Shown here piece by piece: positions 42,863 to 54,319 of a stretch of 64,000 bases of DNA. The position numbers and the translations under genes were made by a program. The stretch's first letter is position 1. Every line of letters begins with the position of its first letter. Under the pieces are notes generated by a model. The model made no database searches. It saw only the letters and a list, made by a program, of their open reading frames with translations, and was not told the origin of the DNA. Origin of the DNA: Macrothele yani (Eukaryota > Arthropoda > Arachnida > Araneae > Macrothelidae); the NCBI GenBank assembly GCA_039090855.1, contig CM076999.1, forward strand, positions 115,691,072-115,755,071. The letters are read 5' to 3'.

Positions 42863-43517
42863 GGTAGAACGTCATTGGGAGAGATGACCTCTTCTGAAAC
42901 GGGCAGACGTGTTTGCAATCCGGGTGTAGCCCGGAATTCTGGTTTTTGTCACATTCCAAACCCGCAAATCCGAGTTTTTTGGTTTTAGAAGAATTTGAGA
43001 TACTTCAGACATTTCATTTCTAAAAATGCTATGAAATGATAACTGAAAGTTCAAGTTCCATTTTCTTTTGGAATTACAGTGTCTGATTAAAAACACTGCA
43101 TGTCTGTGCTGATGGTAAATGTAGACAATTTGTGTCACCTTGAGTGTTTCTTTTGTTATCAAACAAGCTCTCGAGATAACAGCCTGCTGAAAGGAAGGCC
43201 CTTTTTTCATTATTTTGAAAGTTGCATGTACATCAAATAATTTGATTATATTAGATTCGATTAATCCAATGAGCTACTTTTAGAAATTGAATGGAATCCA
43301 CTGTAGGCTTCAAGTAAAACTGATCCACATAGACTGCTCAATTAACATATAGTATGAAGTGCAAAATTTGATTTCAAAGATGCAATGCCTGAAGGATTTT
43401 GCACAGTGAAAGAAAATTAGGTACAAGAAAAGATGTGAAGTTTAACTGCACAAGCACTAGGATCTATTTGTTGTGTAGTTAGTTTATATGTGCATTATAT
43501 ATACGTGTATATGTATA
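42863..43517. other. Intron sequence, nothing recognised
   Basis: An open frame on the minus strand (42872-43210) has no family resemblance and no supporting features. The rest is AT-rich. Confidence 0.45.
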
Positions 43518-43920
43518 CAGTAGTGGCCAAATGTGTGGAAACCTTTTTGGAAAAAGTGTATTTTTGAGGTTTGATGGCTCATAACACCACTTTGTTTTGG
43601 AGTAATGCCATAAAATTATATATCAATAGAAAGATAATTTCATCCAGAATATAATGCAATAAAGTTTGTTCAATTATCTGTATTCTATTAGTTATAGCCA
43701 AAAAACCAGAAAATGGAAGCACAACTTGCTTAGGTTGACATGAAGTAGCTTCCCTTCATTTTAATGTAGCCAATGAGCATGAGTGTTTAGAGAGCCAATC
43801 AGGTGTCATCTTGTTTTGGAAATGAACCAATCAGGTCACAGTAGGATTCAGCTATTGATGTCTTGTATTGGAGCTAAGAGGAGGACATTTGTCAGTGCTA
43901 TGTGATTGCTATCAAGTTGG

Positions 43921-43923
<3 letters not shown>

Positions 43924-43984
<61 letters not shown>
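43924..43984 (+). repeat. (GT)n microsatellite
   Basis: About 30 uninterrupted GT units upstream of the transposase start in the Tc1 element. It explains a spurious Cys-Val open frame here. Confidence 0.97.
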
Positions 43985-43985
<1 letters not shown>

Positions 43986-44027
43986 CTTTCATCTAGTGAG
44001 CTTGTAAAACGTAATAAAATTAAAGAA

Positions 44028-45058
44028 ATGGCGCAAACAGTTGACTGGTCACCCAGAAAGCAATATAAAATAGTACTATTAAGTGAACAGGGCTTCAGTT
44101 ATGAAAATGATAAGAAAAATTGGTGGAAACTTAACCAAAGGTGGCATTTCTAAATTTTTGAAGAGGTACATGGAGACTCAGTCACTACAAAACCAGACTG
44201 GTAAAGGCAAGAAAAGGTGCACAACAGCTAGTGATGATAGATGAATTAAGAGACTGTGCCTAGGTGACAGAAGAAAATCATCTGGGTGTATACAAGATAA
44301 AATGGCGCAATGCAAAGTGAGTTGAGTGCAAGGACTGTTCGGCGCAGACTGCAGCAATTTGGTCTAAAAGCTAGAATTCCACGAAAAAAGCCATTTTTAT
44401 CTCTCAAACACAGGTTGAAAAGATTAAATTGGGCTAAAACCCATGTTAACTGGACAGTGGAACAATGGGAAAGTGTTATTTAGAGTGATGAGACCAAAAT
44501 CTCCCTGCTTGGTAGTAATGGCATCAAATACGTAAGAATAAGAATTGGAGAAGATTTGCATCCTGATTGCATTACATGTACCGTGAAACACCCAGTTAGT
44601 GTTATGATCTGGGGTTGTATCACATCAAAGGTGTGGGCAGAATTTGCGTGATTAATGGGAATATAAATGGCCAAAAATACATTAATGAAATGCTTGAGCC
44701 CAAACTGAAGCCTTCCGCATGTGATCTTTTCCAAGATAATGAAGCATTTATATTTCAGCAGGATTCAGCTCCATGTCATATTGCTGCTGTGTGCAAAAAG
44801 TGGTTTCAAGATAATCATATTCCACTACTGGAATAGCCTGGGAATAGCCCAGACCTTAACCCCATTGAAAATCTATGGAGCTGACTAAAGAAACTTGTTA
44901 GTCAGAAGCAATCCAGCAGTAAAACCCAATTAATAGAAGCAATAATTCAATCTTGGTTTCACATTATAACAGTTGTGGAACTGAAAAACTTGGTTCACAC
45001 CATGGGAAGGCGTTGTAAGGCCATAATTAATGCTGAAGGTTACCCAACTAAGTATTAA
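44028..45058 (+). pseudogene. Tc1-family transposase (43518 element)
   Basis: Start MAQTVDWSPRKQYKIVLLSE (44028), then an HTH region in broken frames. The first block is decayed (E(*)SDETKISLL near 44480, stop inside). The second block is FIFQQDSAPCHIAAVCKKW (about 44748-44805). The third is SPDLNPIENLWS (about 44848-44882) followed by a stop. The end GYPTKY with stop at 45058 is canonical. Many stops; inactive. Confidence 0.88.
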
Positions 45059-45318
45059 CTGACATGGTGAGAATTTTTGTATATCTCATTTTTTCTATGT
45101 GTTTCACTTTTCTTCTTTATAACTGCTGTTCTAATACAAAATCCTTCATAAAAGTTATCACATTACATTCTTGATGAAATTATCTTTGCATTGATGTATA
45201 ATTTTATTGTATTACTCCAAAAAAAGAAGTGGTGTTATGAGCCATCAAACCTTAAAAATACACTTTCCAAAAGGTTTCCACAATTTTGGCCACTACTGTA
45301 TTATATATTATGCACATA

Positions 45319-46632
45319 CACAGTGCGTCAAATAATTTTTAAGACTGGGTCTGTAAAAATGAAATAGAAACAAGAAATTATAATTTGTTTTGGTTTGTTA
45401 TTCAAAATAAGTCCCTCCGACTTCAATACACTTGTTACAGCGATTTAATAATGATTCGAATGCCTGTTCCAGTTCACTTTGCGGAATTGCCTCCAAAGCA
45501 CGCGTCGAAGCTGTTTGTATGGTCGAAATATCATCAAAATAACAACCTTTTAACGTCATTTTAAGTTTTGGGAACAAAGAAATGTCGCAGGGTGCTAAAT
45601 CAGGCGAATACAGTGGATGATTCAACACACAGACATTTTTCGCCAAAAATCTACAAACAAGAAGTGAGGTGTGACTGGGTGCGTTATCGTGCAACAAACA
45701 CCAACTGTTTTCATCTCGATATTCTGGACGAATGCGGCAAATTCTGCCCATCAAACACCTCAAAACATTTAAACAAAACTCACCAGTAATTGTTTGTCCA
45801 CTTGGAACAAATTCACTGTAACATATCGGTTATTACTACCGAAGAATGTAATGAGCATTGTTTTGATTTTCGATGGAACTTTTCTTGTTTTTTTCGCTTG
45901 TAGCGAGTTTTTTACTTTCATTCTGCACTTTGTCGCTTTGTTTTAGGTTCATATTGAAAACACCATGTTTCATCACCAGTAACAATCAATTTTACAAAGT
46001 TTGGATCATTTTCAGCGGCTGAAATGATGTCTCTGCAATGTGCACTTCTCCTTGATTTTTGTTCATTGGTTAACGTGTGTGGAACAAATTTAGCACAGAC
46101 TTTTGTTTTGCCCAAATCTTCATGCAGGATGGTTCGAATCATTTCTTTGTTGATGTTTAAAGACTCTTCCATCATTCTTAGTGACGCACATCGATTTTTT
46201 GCCACGAAATCACGCACTTTTTCAATAATCTCAGGTGTCCTAGATGAACATGGTCTTCCGGTATGCCTATCATCTTCTAGTGTTTCTCTTCCGTCCAAAA
46301 AACGTTTGTGCCACAGGAAAACATTTGATTTACTTAAACAAAACTCGCCCCGTAAACTTGTTTCATCATTTGGTACGTTTCCGAGGCACTTTTACCAAGT
46401 TTTGCGTTAAATTTAATAACAGCCCTTTGTTCCATCTTAATAATTCAACATGAAAAAAATTTTACTTCTCTAATGAACGCCCGTTTTGTTTGAGTTACTT
46501 TAACAACTGCACAGTACTTTTGGCAGAAAGCAAGCAGATGGTTACGGTTTATAACGCATTCGCAATTACACTGGTGGCGCCACCGTAGGCTGAAATCTAG
46601 TGCCAGTCTTAAAAATTCTTTGACGCACTGTG
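45319..46632 (-). mobile_element. mariner element, complete
   Basis: CACAGTGCGTCAAATAATTT at 45319 is mirrored at the right end (inward CACAGTGCGTCAAAGAATTT from 46632), both next to TA. Length 1,314 bp. Confidence 0.93.
45398..46435 (-). pseudogene. mariner transposase (DD34D)
   Basis: Start MEQRAVIKFNAKLGKSASET (46435). HTH part with DRHTGRPCSSRTPEIIEKVR, SLRMMEESLNINKEMIRTIL. First D in LIVTGDETWCFQYEPKTKRQ (about 45945-46000). Second D in WCLLHDNAPSHTS (about 45670-45705). Third D in YSPDLAPCDISLFPKLK (about 45560-45605). C-terminus CIEVGGTYFE (45400s). Frameshifts near 46300, 45915 and 45790; the triad is kept. Close to full length (~345 aa). Confidence 0.92.
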
Positions 46633-46639
46633 TATAAAT

Positions 46640-46858
46640 GTATATGTATATTGGCACTGAGCTGAAAGTTTCAGGGTTTCTTGTGTCACCTCACAATCAC
46701 CCCTGAACAGGAGGTGCAGTACCCTGTGAGTGCCATCAATGTTCTCTCAGAGGAACAGCAGATATTTAGTGATTGGGAAGTCAAACTGGGATAAAACAGC
46801 AACCATATGATTGGAAGCCAGCTGCTCTAAGCAGGGAGCTACTGTAGCCATGTTCTTA
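46640..46858 (-). mobile_element. Diverged SINE-like relic
   Basis: CAGCAGATATTTAGTG at 46756 matches the SINE at 41767-41781 (GCAGATATTTAGTG). The following bases on the minus strand recall the tRNA-like head, but the B box is eroded. No duplication found. Confidence 0.45.
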
Positions 46859-47110
46859 AAGAAAAATGAATTTTTCATTTAAGTATCTGTTTTTGTTTTT
46901 TTGTTTTTTGGGAGTTCAGTTAATACTAAACTATGTTATTGCATTTCAGTTCCTTTACAATTGCTATTCTTATGTTTGTTGACTGAATTGTTTTTCAGCT
47001 CTCTTTTGTAAATGCATTGTTCTTATGCCTGGTGTATTTTAAGTGATTTCTATGAAGGTAGACAAAAAGAGAGCGTGTGGTGTATTTTGTTCGTTGAATT
47101 TTTGTGACAG

Positions 47111-47382
47111 TTTTTCAGAACATAGACTGTGATGAAGGTGTTTTCCCAAAAGCTGAAAAAGCTGTTCACCAGTGCTTGTGCCAACTGGGTCTTCTGAAAA
47201 AGGTGTGGGCTGACGTACTTCCAGTCGATGTGTATTTCAAAGCAGTCGGTACTCTTCTGAATACCTGTCTGGAGGAAATCATTTTAAATGTCACATCAAT
47301 GGAAGATATTGCTGCTTCTGCATCTGCACAACTTGACAGTGTTTTCTCCATTATCCTAAAGCAAGCACCATCTTTGTTCACT
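47111..47382 (+). CDS. zw10: ZW10-like kinetochore protein, next exon
   Basis: Acceptor TTTTTGTGACAG ends at 47110, donor GTAAGTTA at 47383. Length 272 bp; it enters in phase 1, matching the 32572-32772 exon, and leaves in phase 0. The joined reading is …LQEEA-V-FQNIDCDEGVFPKAE, then KAVHQCLCQLGLLKKVWADV, LPVDVYFKAVGTLLNTCLEE and IAASASAQLDSVFSIILKQA. This matches the ZW10 stretch with KAV-Q-L-QL, VW-DVLP-YKA-GTLLNT and the following helix. An alternative acceptor at 47117 would break the phase. No later exon was recognised before 64000. Only ~28 bp separate the donor from an RTE relic. Confidence 0.87.
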
Positions 47383-47670
47383 GTAAGTTACCTATTGTAT
47401 TTGTGTGTGTCATTATCATCCATTATCTACAGAGGCTGAGTCGAACATTTTGCAATATTTGGATCACTCTATGCCTTCATACATACCTTTACGATAAAAG
47501 CTGACTAGCATTCAAAGTATAGGCCATCATGTTGCACCGTCTTTAGCCATCTGTCTACCAGTTCTTCGGTTGTACAGAGGGTGAATATAAACAACACTTG
47601 CCGTTTTTACACGATATTATAAAAGTCGATGATGCTGACTATAAAACTTTAATCAAAAGGTTGTAATACA

Positions 47671-47707
47671 TTAGTACTTTCGGGTCTACTATAGACCCAT
47701 CTTCAGA
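47671..47707 (-). ncRNA. Hammerhead-ribozyme-like motif, canonical core
   Basis: The minus strand reads CTGAAGA, a strong stem II (GGGTCTATAGTAGACCC), then GAAA and a short stem-loop GTACTAATGTAT. This fits CUGANGA-stem II-GAAA without a change in the core. Stem I pairing is weak by eye. It lies at the expected 3' position of the Penelope-like element. Confidence 0.65.
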
Positions 47708-47865
47708 TTTGAATTAATCGAACTCTGAGATTACATATGGTTATATCAAGAACAATGCCAGATTACAACTTAGAACTTGAGAAGTAAAACAAATATGTGA
47801 CGTAGTCAATCAAAAAGCCTGTGCACGAGAGTCAACGTCTTGTGGTGGGGGGGGGTACTGTTTGT

Positions 47866-48249
47866 TCAAAATAAGGTTCTTCCAAACCCCGGAATGTAAT
47901 TAGGTAAATCATCATTGCAACAAGAGTCAAAGTTCTTAAGTATAAATAAACTTTGTGTAAATAGCAAATTTGATTTACATAACTGAGATGCCAGAATTGA
48001 CAAATTGTCCCAATCTGGAAAAAACTTACCACTGTTAACTGCCCTTGCTAAGGCAGTCGTTTGTGATCTGTTCCGAACATTGTATTTATGTTCAACAAGT
48101 CTAGTATGAACATTCCTAGAAGTTGATCCGATATATAGAGAATCGTTAGTTCCTGGGTCGTTTGATCTCAATGGAATACTGTAAACACCCCATTTGTCAA
48201 GGCTTGGCACAGGATCATGGTCGCTACGGATGGATGATAAGATGTTCAT
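47866..48249 (-). pseudogene. Penelope-like GIY-YIG endonuclease fragment
   Basis: 127 aa open. GVYSIPLRSNDPGTNDSLYI followed by GST is the GIY-YIG core (GVY…YIG). RNVHTRLVEHKYNVRNRSQT is the next helix with the conserved Arg and His. The C-terminus continues to about 47866 and ends near the hammerhead region. The upstream reverse transcriptase is missing. Confidence 0.85.
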
Positions 48250-49515
48250 ATTGATTCATACACAAATTAAGCTTTAAAATGTACAGAGGGTGGGTTGAAA
48301 GTTTTGCAATATTTGGATCACTTTATGTCCTCGTACATACCTTTACGACAAAAGCTGACTAGCATTCAAAGTATAAACCATCGCGTTGCAACGTCTTCAT
48401 CCATCTGTCTGCCAGTTTTTCGATTCTAAAGAGGGTGAGTCGAAAGTTTTACAATATTTGGATCACTTTATGTCTTCATACGTACCTTTACGACGAAAGC
48501 TGAGTAGCATTCAAAGTATAGGCCATCGCGTTGCTCCGTCTTTAGCCATCTGTCTGCCAGTTCTTCGATTCTACAGAGGGTGAGTCGAAAGTTTTGCAAT
48601 ATTTGGATCACTTTATGTCTTCATACGTACCTTTACGACAAAAGCTGACTAGCATTCAAAGTATAGGCCATCGCGTTGCTCCGTCTTTAGCCATCTGTCT
48701 GCCAGTTCTTCGATTCTACAGAGGGTGAGTCGAAAGTTTTGCAATATTTGGATCACTTTATGTCTTCATACGTACCTTTACGACAAAAGCTGACTAGCAT
48801 TCAAAGTATAGGCCATCGCGTTGCTCCGTCTTTAGCCATATGTCTGCCAGTTCTTCGATTCTACAGAGGGTGAGTCGAAAGTTTTGCAATATTTGGATCA
48901 CTTTATGTCTTCATACGTACCTTTACGACGAAAGCTGACTAGCATTCAAAGTATAGACCATCGCGTTGCTCCGTCTTTAGCCATATGTCTGCCAGTTCTT
49001 CGATTCTACAGAGGGTGAGTCGAAAGTTTTGCAATATTTGGATCACTTTATGTCTTCATACATACCTTTACGACGAAAGCTGACTAGCATTCAAAGTATA
49101 GGCCATCGCTTTGCTCCGTCTTTAGCCATCTGTCTGCCAGTTCTTCGATTCTACAGAGGGTGAGTCGAAAGTTTTGCAATATTCGATCACTTTATGTCTT
49201 CATACGTACCTTTACAACGAAAGCTGACTAGCATTTAAAGTATAGGCCATCGCGTTGCTCCGTCTTTAGCCATCTGTCTGCCAGTTCTTCGATCCTACAG
49301 AGGGTGAGTCGAAAGTTTTGCAATATTTGATCAGTTTATGTCTTCATACGTACCTTTACGAAGAAAGCTGACTAGCATTCAAAGTATAGGCCATCATGTT
49401 GCTCCGTCTTTAGCCATCTGTCTGCCAGTTCTTCGATCCTACAGAGGGTGAGTCGAAAGTTTTGCAATATTTGATCAGTTTATGTCTTCATACGTACCTT
49501 TACGAAGAAAGCTGA

Positions 49516-50524
49516 CTAGCATTCAAAGTATAGGCCATCATGTTGCTCCGTCTTTAGCCATCTGTCTGCCAGTTCTTGGATTCCATGGCTGTACCAGTTG
49601 TTGCCGTTTCAGGGAAAGAACTCTTTCACCCCAGCTGCCACCTCCTGGTTGTTGAAGTGCTGCCCGCAAAGGAAGTTATCCATGAACCGGAGCAAGGTCC
49701 GGACTATATGCTGGGTGTAGCATCAGTTCGATGCCCTCAAGTTCCTGGAGTTTTGCCCGGGTCGTTCACTCAGTAGAAGGCCGAGCGTTATCCTGCTGTG
49801 GGAGAGCGCGCTTTTTGTTCACCAGCGCCTGCTACTTCTCCCCCAAAACAGCAGACATCCGCTCCAGATGTTCAGAGTAGTGGTTGGTTTTGATGATCCG
49901 ACCGTCTGGAACAAATTCGTAATGGATTATCCCCTGGAAATTCCACGAGACGCAGAGCATCGCCTTGTGCTCGAAGCGCCCACGCTTGGCAACAGGTTCA
50001 GAAAGCTGGCCCGGGCTCAACAACTACCGTTGTGTCTTAGGATTTCAGAAAGAGACCCACTTTTCATCGCACGTAACAATGCTCTTGATGAAACGTTCAT
50101 GTCGTGGGTTTTCTAGGAGTTTTGAGCACGCTTCCACTCGGCGACTTGCTTCAGCTGGCGTCAGTTCGAGAGGGGCAATACAGCAGCTCTTGTACACCTT
50201 GCTGAGGTCCTGAAGGTTACGAACCACAGTGGTCTGTAATATTCTCAGCTCACCTGATAATCTACAAGTGCTGGTTGTCGGATTTGCCTCTACGGCCTGA
50301 CGCACCACCACCGAATCCACGGTTCACGGCCTACCTGACCTTGGCTGATCGTCCAGGTTTCTGTCCCCTGAGCGAAATTTCTTGAACCATATGGTTGCAG
50401 TGCTGTGGTCCACGGAACCTTCCCCTTTCCCATGACAAATGTTTCGTATTGTTTGAGCAGCATTATGACCAAGTTCAAACTCGTGAAGCAAAAGTTCCCT
50501 AATTAGCCAGTAGTGGCTGTTCAT
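49516..50524 (-). pseudogene. mariner transposase (DD34D) of the satellite-bearing element
   Basis: Start MNSHYWLIRELLLHEFELGH (50524), FRSGDRNLDDQPRSGRP, then VRQAVEANPTTSTCRLSGEL. First D in IVTCDEKWVSF (about 50050-50080). The region GIIHYEFVPDGRIIKTNHYS follows. Second D in LPQQDNARPSTE (about 49775-49805, then stop). Third D in LHPAYSPDLAPV (about 49690-49725). It ends in the last satellite unit at 49516. Frameshifts near 50300, 50045, 49835 and 49600. Confidence 0.88.
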
Positions 50525-51674
50525 CTTTTAGGCGTCCCAACCACAGACTGAATGATGACATGCAATGCTATTCACAGTAAGTACCACTTTATATCCCTTT
50601 CGATTGACTGCAGTGTACTACTTAAAAACTAGTTTAAACATGTGACATACCCTCCGCAGCACATGCAAATATTGCAAAACTTTTTACTCGCCCTCTGTAT
50701 CTACTGCTGGATGAAGGTCTCCCCAGGGCTATTTATTCCATGTCAAGTGATCCAATTTTTAATGAAGTTTTTACCTCATGTCTTCCAATTTTCATAACAT
50801 TTTTTACACTTGTTGAATGATCAAAACTAAGTTTAAATCTAAAAATTTTATTTTTATTTCATCCCGTTTTAGAGTTATGAGGGTTTGAAATTTCAAAAAA
50901 ATGACAATTTTGGCCTTTCTGGACTACACAAAAACCTTAAAAACTCAGCCCAGAATTGAGATATTTCAAAACTAAAAATATCACTCTCTTCAGAAATTCA
51001 TGGGCTTTAATATGCCACATGATGGACTTATTTTAAATTTTAAAACTAAGTTCCAAAATTTAAAATTTTAAAAAGTGATTAAAAAAATATGAGTAAAAAT
51101 TTTCAAAAAATCTGTATTAATTATATCATATTTCTAAAAGCTTTCTGCAAAATTTCGTCTTGGGATCTCAATGTGATCAGATTTTTAAAAAAATATTTTG
51201 TACATGTCTGCCTTATTGGGCTATGTTCAGGATAAATTGGTCTTATTGGAGTGAAATAAAACAAAATAAACAAGACTTCAAACCATAATATCAGTTATTT
51301 CAGGAATTTCTTTAAAAAGTTATTCAGTTAAAAGGTATCTGAAAAGCTATCAGGCTTTTCTTAAAAAAATAATTTCTATAGTGGAGTGACAGCTTGCTGT
51401 TGCATGATAGAACCAGTTTCATCTTGTTTGAACCAGCACTAACTGTCTCTGACTTGTATGGACAAGCTGTTGCTTGTTGTACAGGGCTCAGTGGTGAGTT
51501 GAGACTCAGTCTTTCCTTAGCTCTTGTGTTGATCTGTTGGTGTCTTTGTGCTCCAGCTGTTTTATTGACATTTTGGTGGGAATACACAAGTTAACTAGAT
51601 TTACTAAATTTTATTGTGAATCTGAAGTGTACTAATATATTTTCACTAGACTATGGCTGCAACAGAAAAGAAAA

Positions 51675-53859
51675 ATGTCTAATTTAATATATTGCTGTAA
51701 TCCTTTTAATAAAATCGGTCACAAGACTATTAAAAATGTAAGGCCTGTTCAGAATTGGATGTGCGAAATGCAGCCAGAGATTAATCGTGGCATGAAGATA
51801 TGTGACAGTTGCAGAAAACAGTTGCCAAAGGAGAAGAAAGATGGAGAAATGTTGGAGGAGAAGGGAGATAATGAGTCAAGACAGCCAGATGTTAAAGCTG
51901 GAGTACCGTTTTTAGAATCAAATATGGCAATTGAATATTTGAACAAGTCTTTGTCCTGTATTGAAGAATCACCAATTGCAAAGAAACAGATAATACGTGA
52001 ACCACAATACTGCAGAAGAAAACTAGAGAATGCAAAGAAGAGTCTTGTTGCTGCATTTGTCAAAGATAAAAGCCTAGAAAACTCAGATATATCTAGTGAA
52101 GAATTTGACACAGATTAAGAGATAATCAAACAGCTTAAAGAAAGGTTCAGACAAACACAGATGAGAAGTGAAAATTTTCTTATTTTGACTGTTCTTCCCA
52201 AAAGCTGGTCTTGTAAAAGAATTAAAAAGGAATTCTCAGTAAATGACCGAATGGCAAGGAAAGCAAAAAGCCTTAGTTAAGGAAAAAGTAATTTTGTTTA
52301 TACCAGATCCAAAAATAGGCAAAATGTTAGATGTTGAAGTTCAAGACACAGTCAAACCTTTTATAATAGCGATGAGGTAAGCTGAATAATGCCTGGAAAG
52401 AAGGACTGTGCAACTGTTAAAACAGAAGATGAAACATCCATACGTCTGCAAAAAAGACTTATTTTAGGAAACCTTAAAGAAATATACCAACTGTTTAAAA
52501 CTCTGCATCCCACAGTTAAAATTAGCTTTTCAAAATTTGCAGAACTTCGACCAAAGAATTGTATCCTTGCAGGTGCAAGTGGTACTCATTGTGTTTGTGT
52601 ATGTACCCACCACCAGAATGTTAAGTTGATGATAATTGGTGGAAAATTGGAAGACATAACTCTGAAGCTTAATGACTATAAAACATGCATTGATAAAATA
52701 ATGTGCCAAGTTCCTACTCCTCAGTGTCATTTGGGTAGCTGTAAGAGTTGTCCAGGAATAGAAACCTTAAAGAAACAGCTTATGAACAGTATGGAAGAAG
52801 AGATGATAGAAAGCATTACCTACTAACAGTGGGTTTCGGCTGATAGGTGTGCATTCGAGACATTAACAAAGCCTGCGAAAGAATTTATTGAAAATTTGTG
52901 TGAACAGCTAGTATTGTTAAAAACTCACTCTTTCATTACACATCAACAAGCAGCATACTACTCACACCTGAAAGCAAACATTCAGGAGAATCAGGCCTTG
53001 ATAACATTGGACTTTTCAGAGAACTACTCTTTTGTCCTCCAAGATGAAGCCCAGTCATTCCACTGGAACAACAACCAGGCAACAATTCATCCATTTGCTG
53101 TATATTATAGTCAAAGAAGGGGAGATTAAGTTCAAAAGCTTTGTTGTGATTTTCGAATGCTTAACACACGATACTATAGCTGTTCATACTTTTCAGAATA
53201 AGCTGATCTCATTCCTCAAGGAAAATGTTATTCTGTCCTTGGAAAAAATCTTTTATTTTTCTGATGAATCAAGTGCACAACACAAAAATAAGAAAAAAAT
53301 TCTCAAACCTGTGTTACCATAAGGAAGATTTTGGTATTTATGCAGAGTGGCACTTCTATGCAACAGCCCATGGAAAAGGAGTATGCGAGGGTTTGGGAGG
53401 GACAGTCAAGCGCCTTGCAGCCAAGGCAAGTTTACACAGACCAAATTATGACACCGCTGGGACTCTTTCACTGGTGCCAAGATAACATCCCTTCCATCCA
53501 GTTCTTAGTTTCAACAAGTGAGGATTACGTCCCTAAAACGACGCTTTGAGAGAGTGAAAGTGATCAAGGGAACACAAGGATTTCACTGCTTTATTCCATC
53601 TACAACCAGTCCAACAGAAATTGTGACCAAGGTGTCCTTTAGCAATGAGAGTCAGAAGTTTGACATTGAAGGAGGTACAAAATCTCTGGATATGGTTGAG
53701 ATAACTGGATATGTAACATGTCAATACAATAAAAAATGGTGGTTGACCTATGTGCTGTCGGTGGACTATGAAAGTGAAGAAGCAACTCTGAGCTTCTTAC
53801 ACCCGCCAGGCCCAGCATCATCATCTGTTTACCCATCTTGTCAGGATGTACTTAATTAA
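51675..53859 (+). pseudogene. Transposase of the long-TIR element, at least four breaks
   Basis: The N-terminal zinc-finger-like part MSNLIYCCNPFNKIGH with CDSCRKQLP runs 51675-52118. The middle part 52389-52826 reads MPGKKDCATVKTEDETSIRL, then ISFSKFAELRPKNCILAGAS and GTHCVCVCTHHQNVKLMI. After a stop at 52825 comes the core: ALITLDFSENYSFVLQDEAQ (candidate first Asp), FYFSDESSAQHKNKK (candidate second Asp), DFGIYAEWHFYATAHGKGVC, GLGGTVKRLAAKAS (family-specific). The tail 53518-53859 is in another frame. I recognise this as a widespread transposase family of invertebrates with an RNase H-like core, but I cannot assign the superfamily securely; Sola is the best guess from the 4-bp duplication of its relative. 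Confidence 0.75.
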
Positions 53860-54319
53860 AGTAGAACGAGCACAAGTTCTAACAAGGGTCGGACCAAGGA
53901 CTGCAACTGGTCGCACTTACACTTTGACAAAAAATTAAATGTTGTGTGCAACAGATGCTCTTGAAAAGCATCTGGATAAGTATAAATAATGGAAGAATAC
54001 AAGTTTTCAGACCCGTTTGAAGTGCAAGTTATTTTTTATTTTTTTTTTTTCTAATTTTGTTTAATATCTATTTTGTTATGATCTTCATGATATGAAGTAC
54101 AAACAAGAATTTTTTTTAATTTAAAGATGTGACAAGTGTTTTTGATTTTCCTCACAAAATAAACCTGATGAGGTAGTGAGAATTCTGAATAATTTCCCCA
54201 ATGCCCTATTCTGTTGCGATAAAAATTAATATCAAGACACTGCAGGGAGAAGTGCCCGTTATCAGTACAATTACAATTAGACTCATTAAGAACAATGTGC
54301 TATTTTTTAAAGTATGATC
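53860..54319. other. 3' non-coding part of the long-TIR element
   Basis: AT-rich, no ORF. It runs into the right inverted arm at about 54320. Confidence 0.6.

Larger units (their letters stand above)
43518..45298 (+). mobile_element. Tc1-like element with ~150-200-bp TIRs
   Basis: CAGTAGTGGCCAAATGTGTG at 43518 and, inward from 45298, CAGTAGTGGCCAAAATTGTG are flanked by TA. The inverted repeat continues for well over 100 bp (AAAGTGTATTTTTGAGGTTTG, ATGGCTCATAACACCAC). Length 1,781 bp. It contains a (GT)30 microsatellite. Confidence 0.92.
47584..48280 (-). mobile_element. Penelope-like element, 5'-truncated, in the satellite
   Basis: A 697-bp insert flanked by GTACAGAGGGTG at 47572-47583 and 48281-48292. 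The ORF lies on the minus strand, and the 3' side (left) carries a hammerhead-like motif and a ~90-nt tail. No 5' pseudo-LTR is left. Confidence 0.88.
47430..49560 (+). repeat. ~145-bp satellite array made from a mariner end
   Basis: Ten units. GAGGGTGAGTCGAAAGTTTT or a variant recurs at 48286, 48431, 48576, 48721, 48866, 49011, 49156, 49300 and 49444, with a first unit at 47430 separated by an insertion. The period is 145, then 144 in the last units. Each unit contains the mariner terminal repeat plus, on the minus strand, the last transposase codons (IQELADRWLKTEQHDGLYFE and a stop). Unit-to-unit divergence is only a few percent, highest at the two outer edges. Confidence 0.96.
47430..50697 (-). 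mobile_element. mariner element with amplified 3' end
   Basis: The left end CAGAGGCTGAGTCGAA… (47430) and right end, inward CAGAGGGCGAGTAAAAAG (50697), are flanked by TA (47428-47429, 50698-50699). The left, transposase-3' end is present as a tandem array (47430-49560) further split by a Penelope-like insertion. Without these additions the element is ~1.3 kb. Confidence 0.88.

Noticed and set aside
42872..43210. 112-aa open frame on the minus strand
   Set aside because: No motifs, no homology recognised, AT-rich intron; probably chance.
43902..44153. Open frame with long Cys-Val run
   Set aside because: It is a translated (GT)n microsatellite; the real transposase start is at 44028.
47114..47117. 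Alternative acceptor TTTTTTCAG for the second zw10 exon
   Set aside because: It would start the exon out of phase with the upstream exon; the acceptor at 47110 keeps phase 1.
48286..49560. Regular ~145-bp repeat array that could be mistaken for a CRISPR array
   Set aside because: Units are contiguous without distinct spacers, the unit is a mariner end, and the context is eukaryotic.
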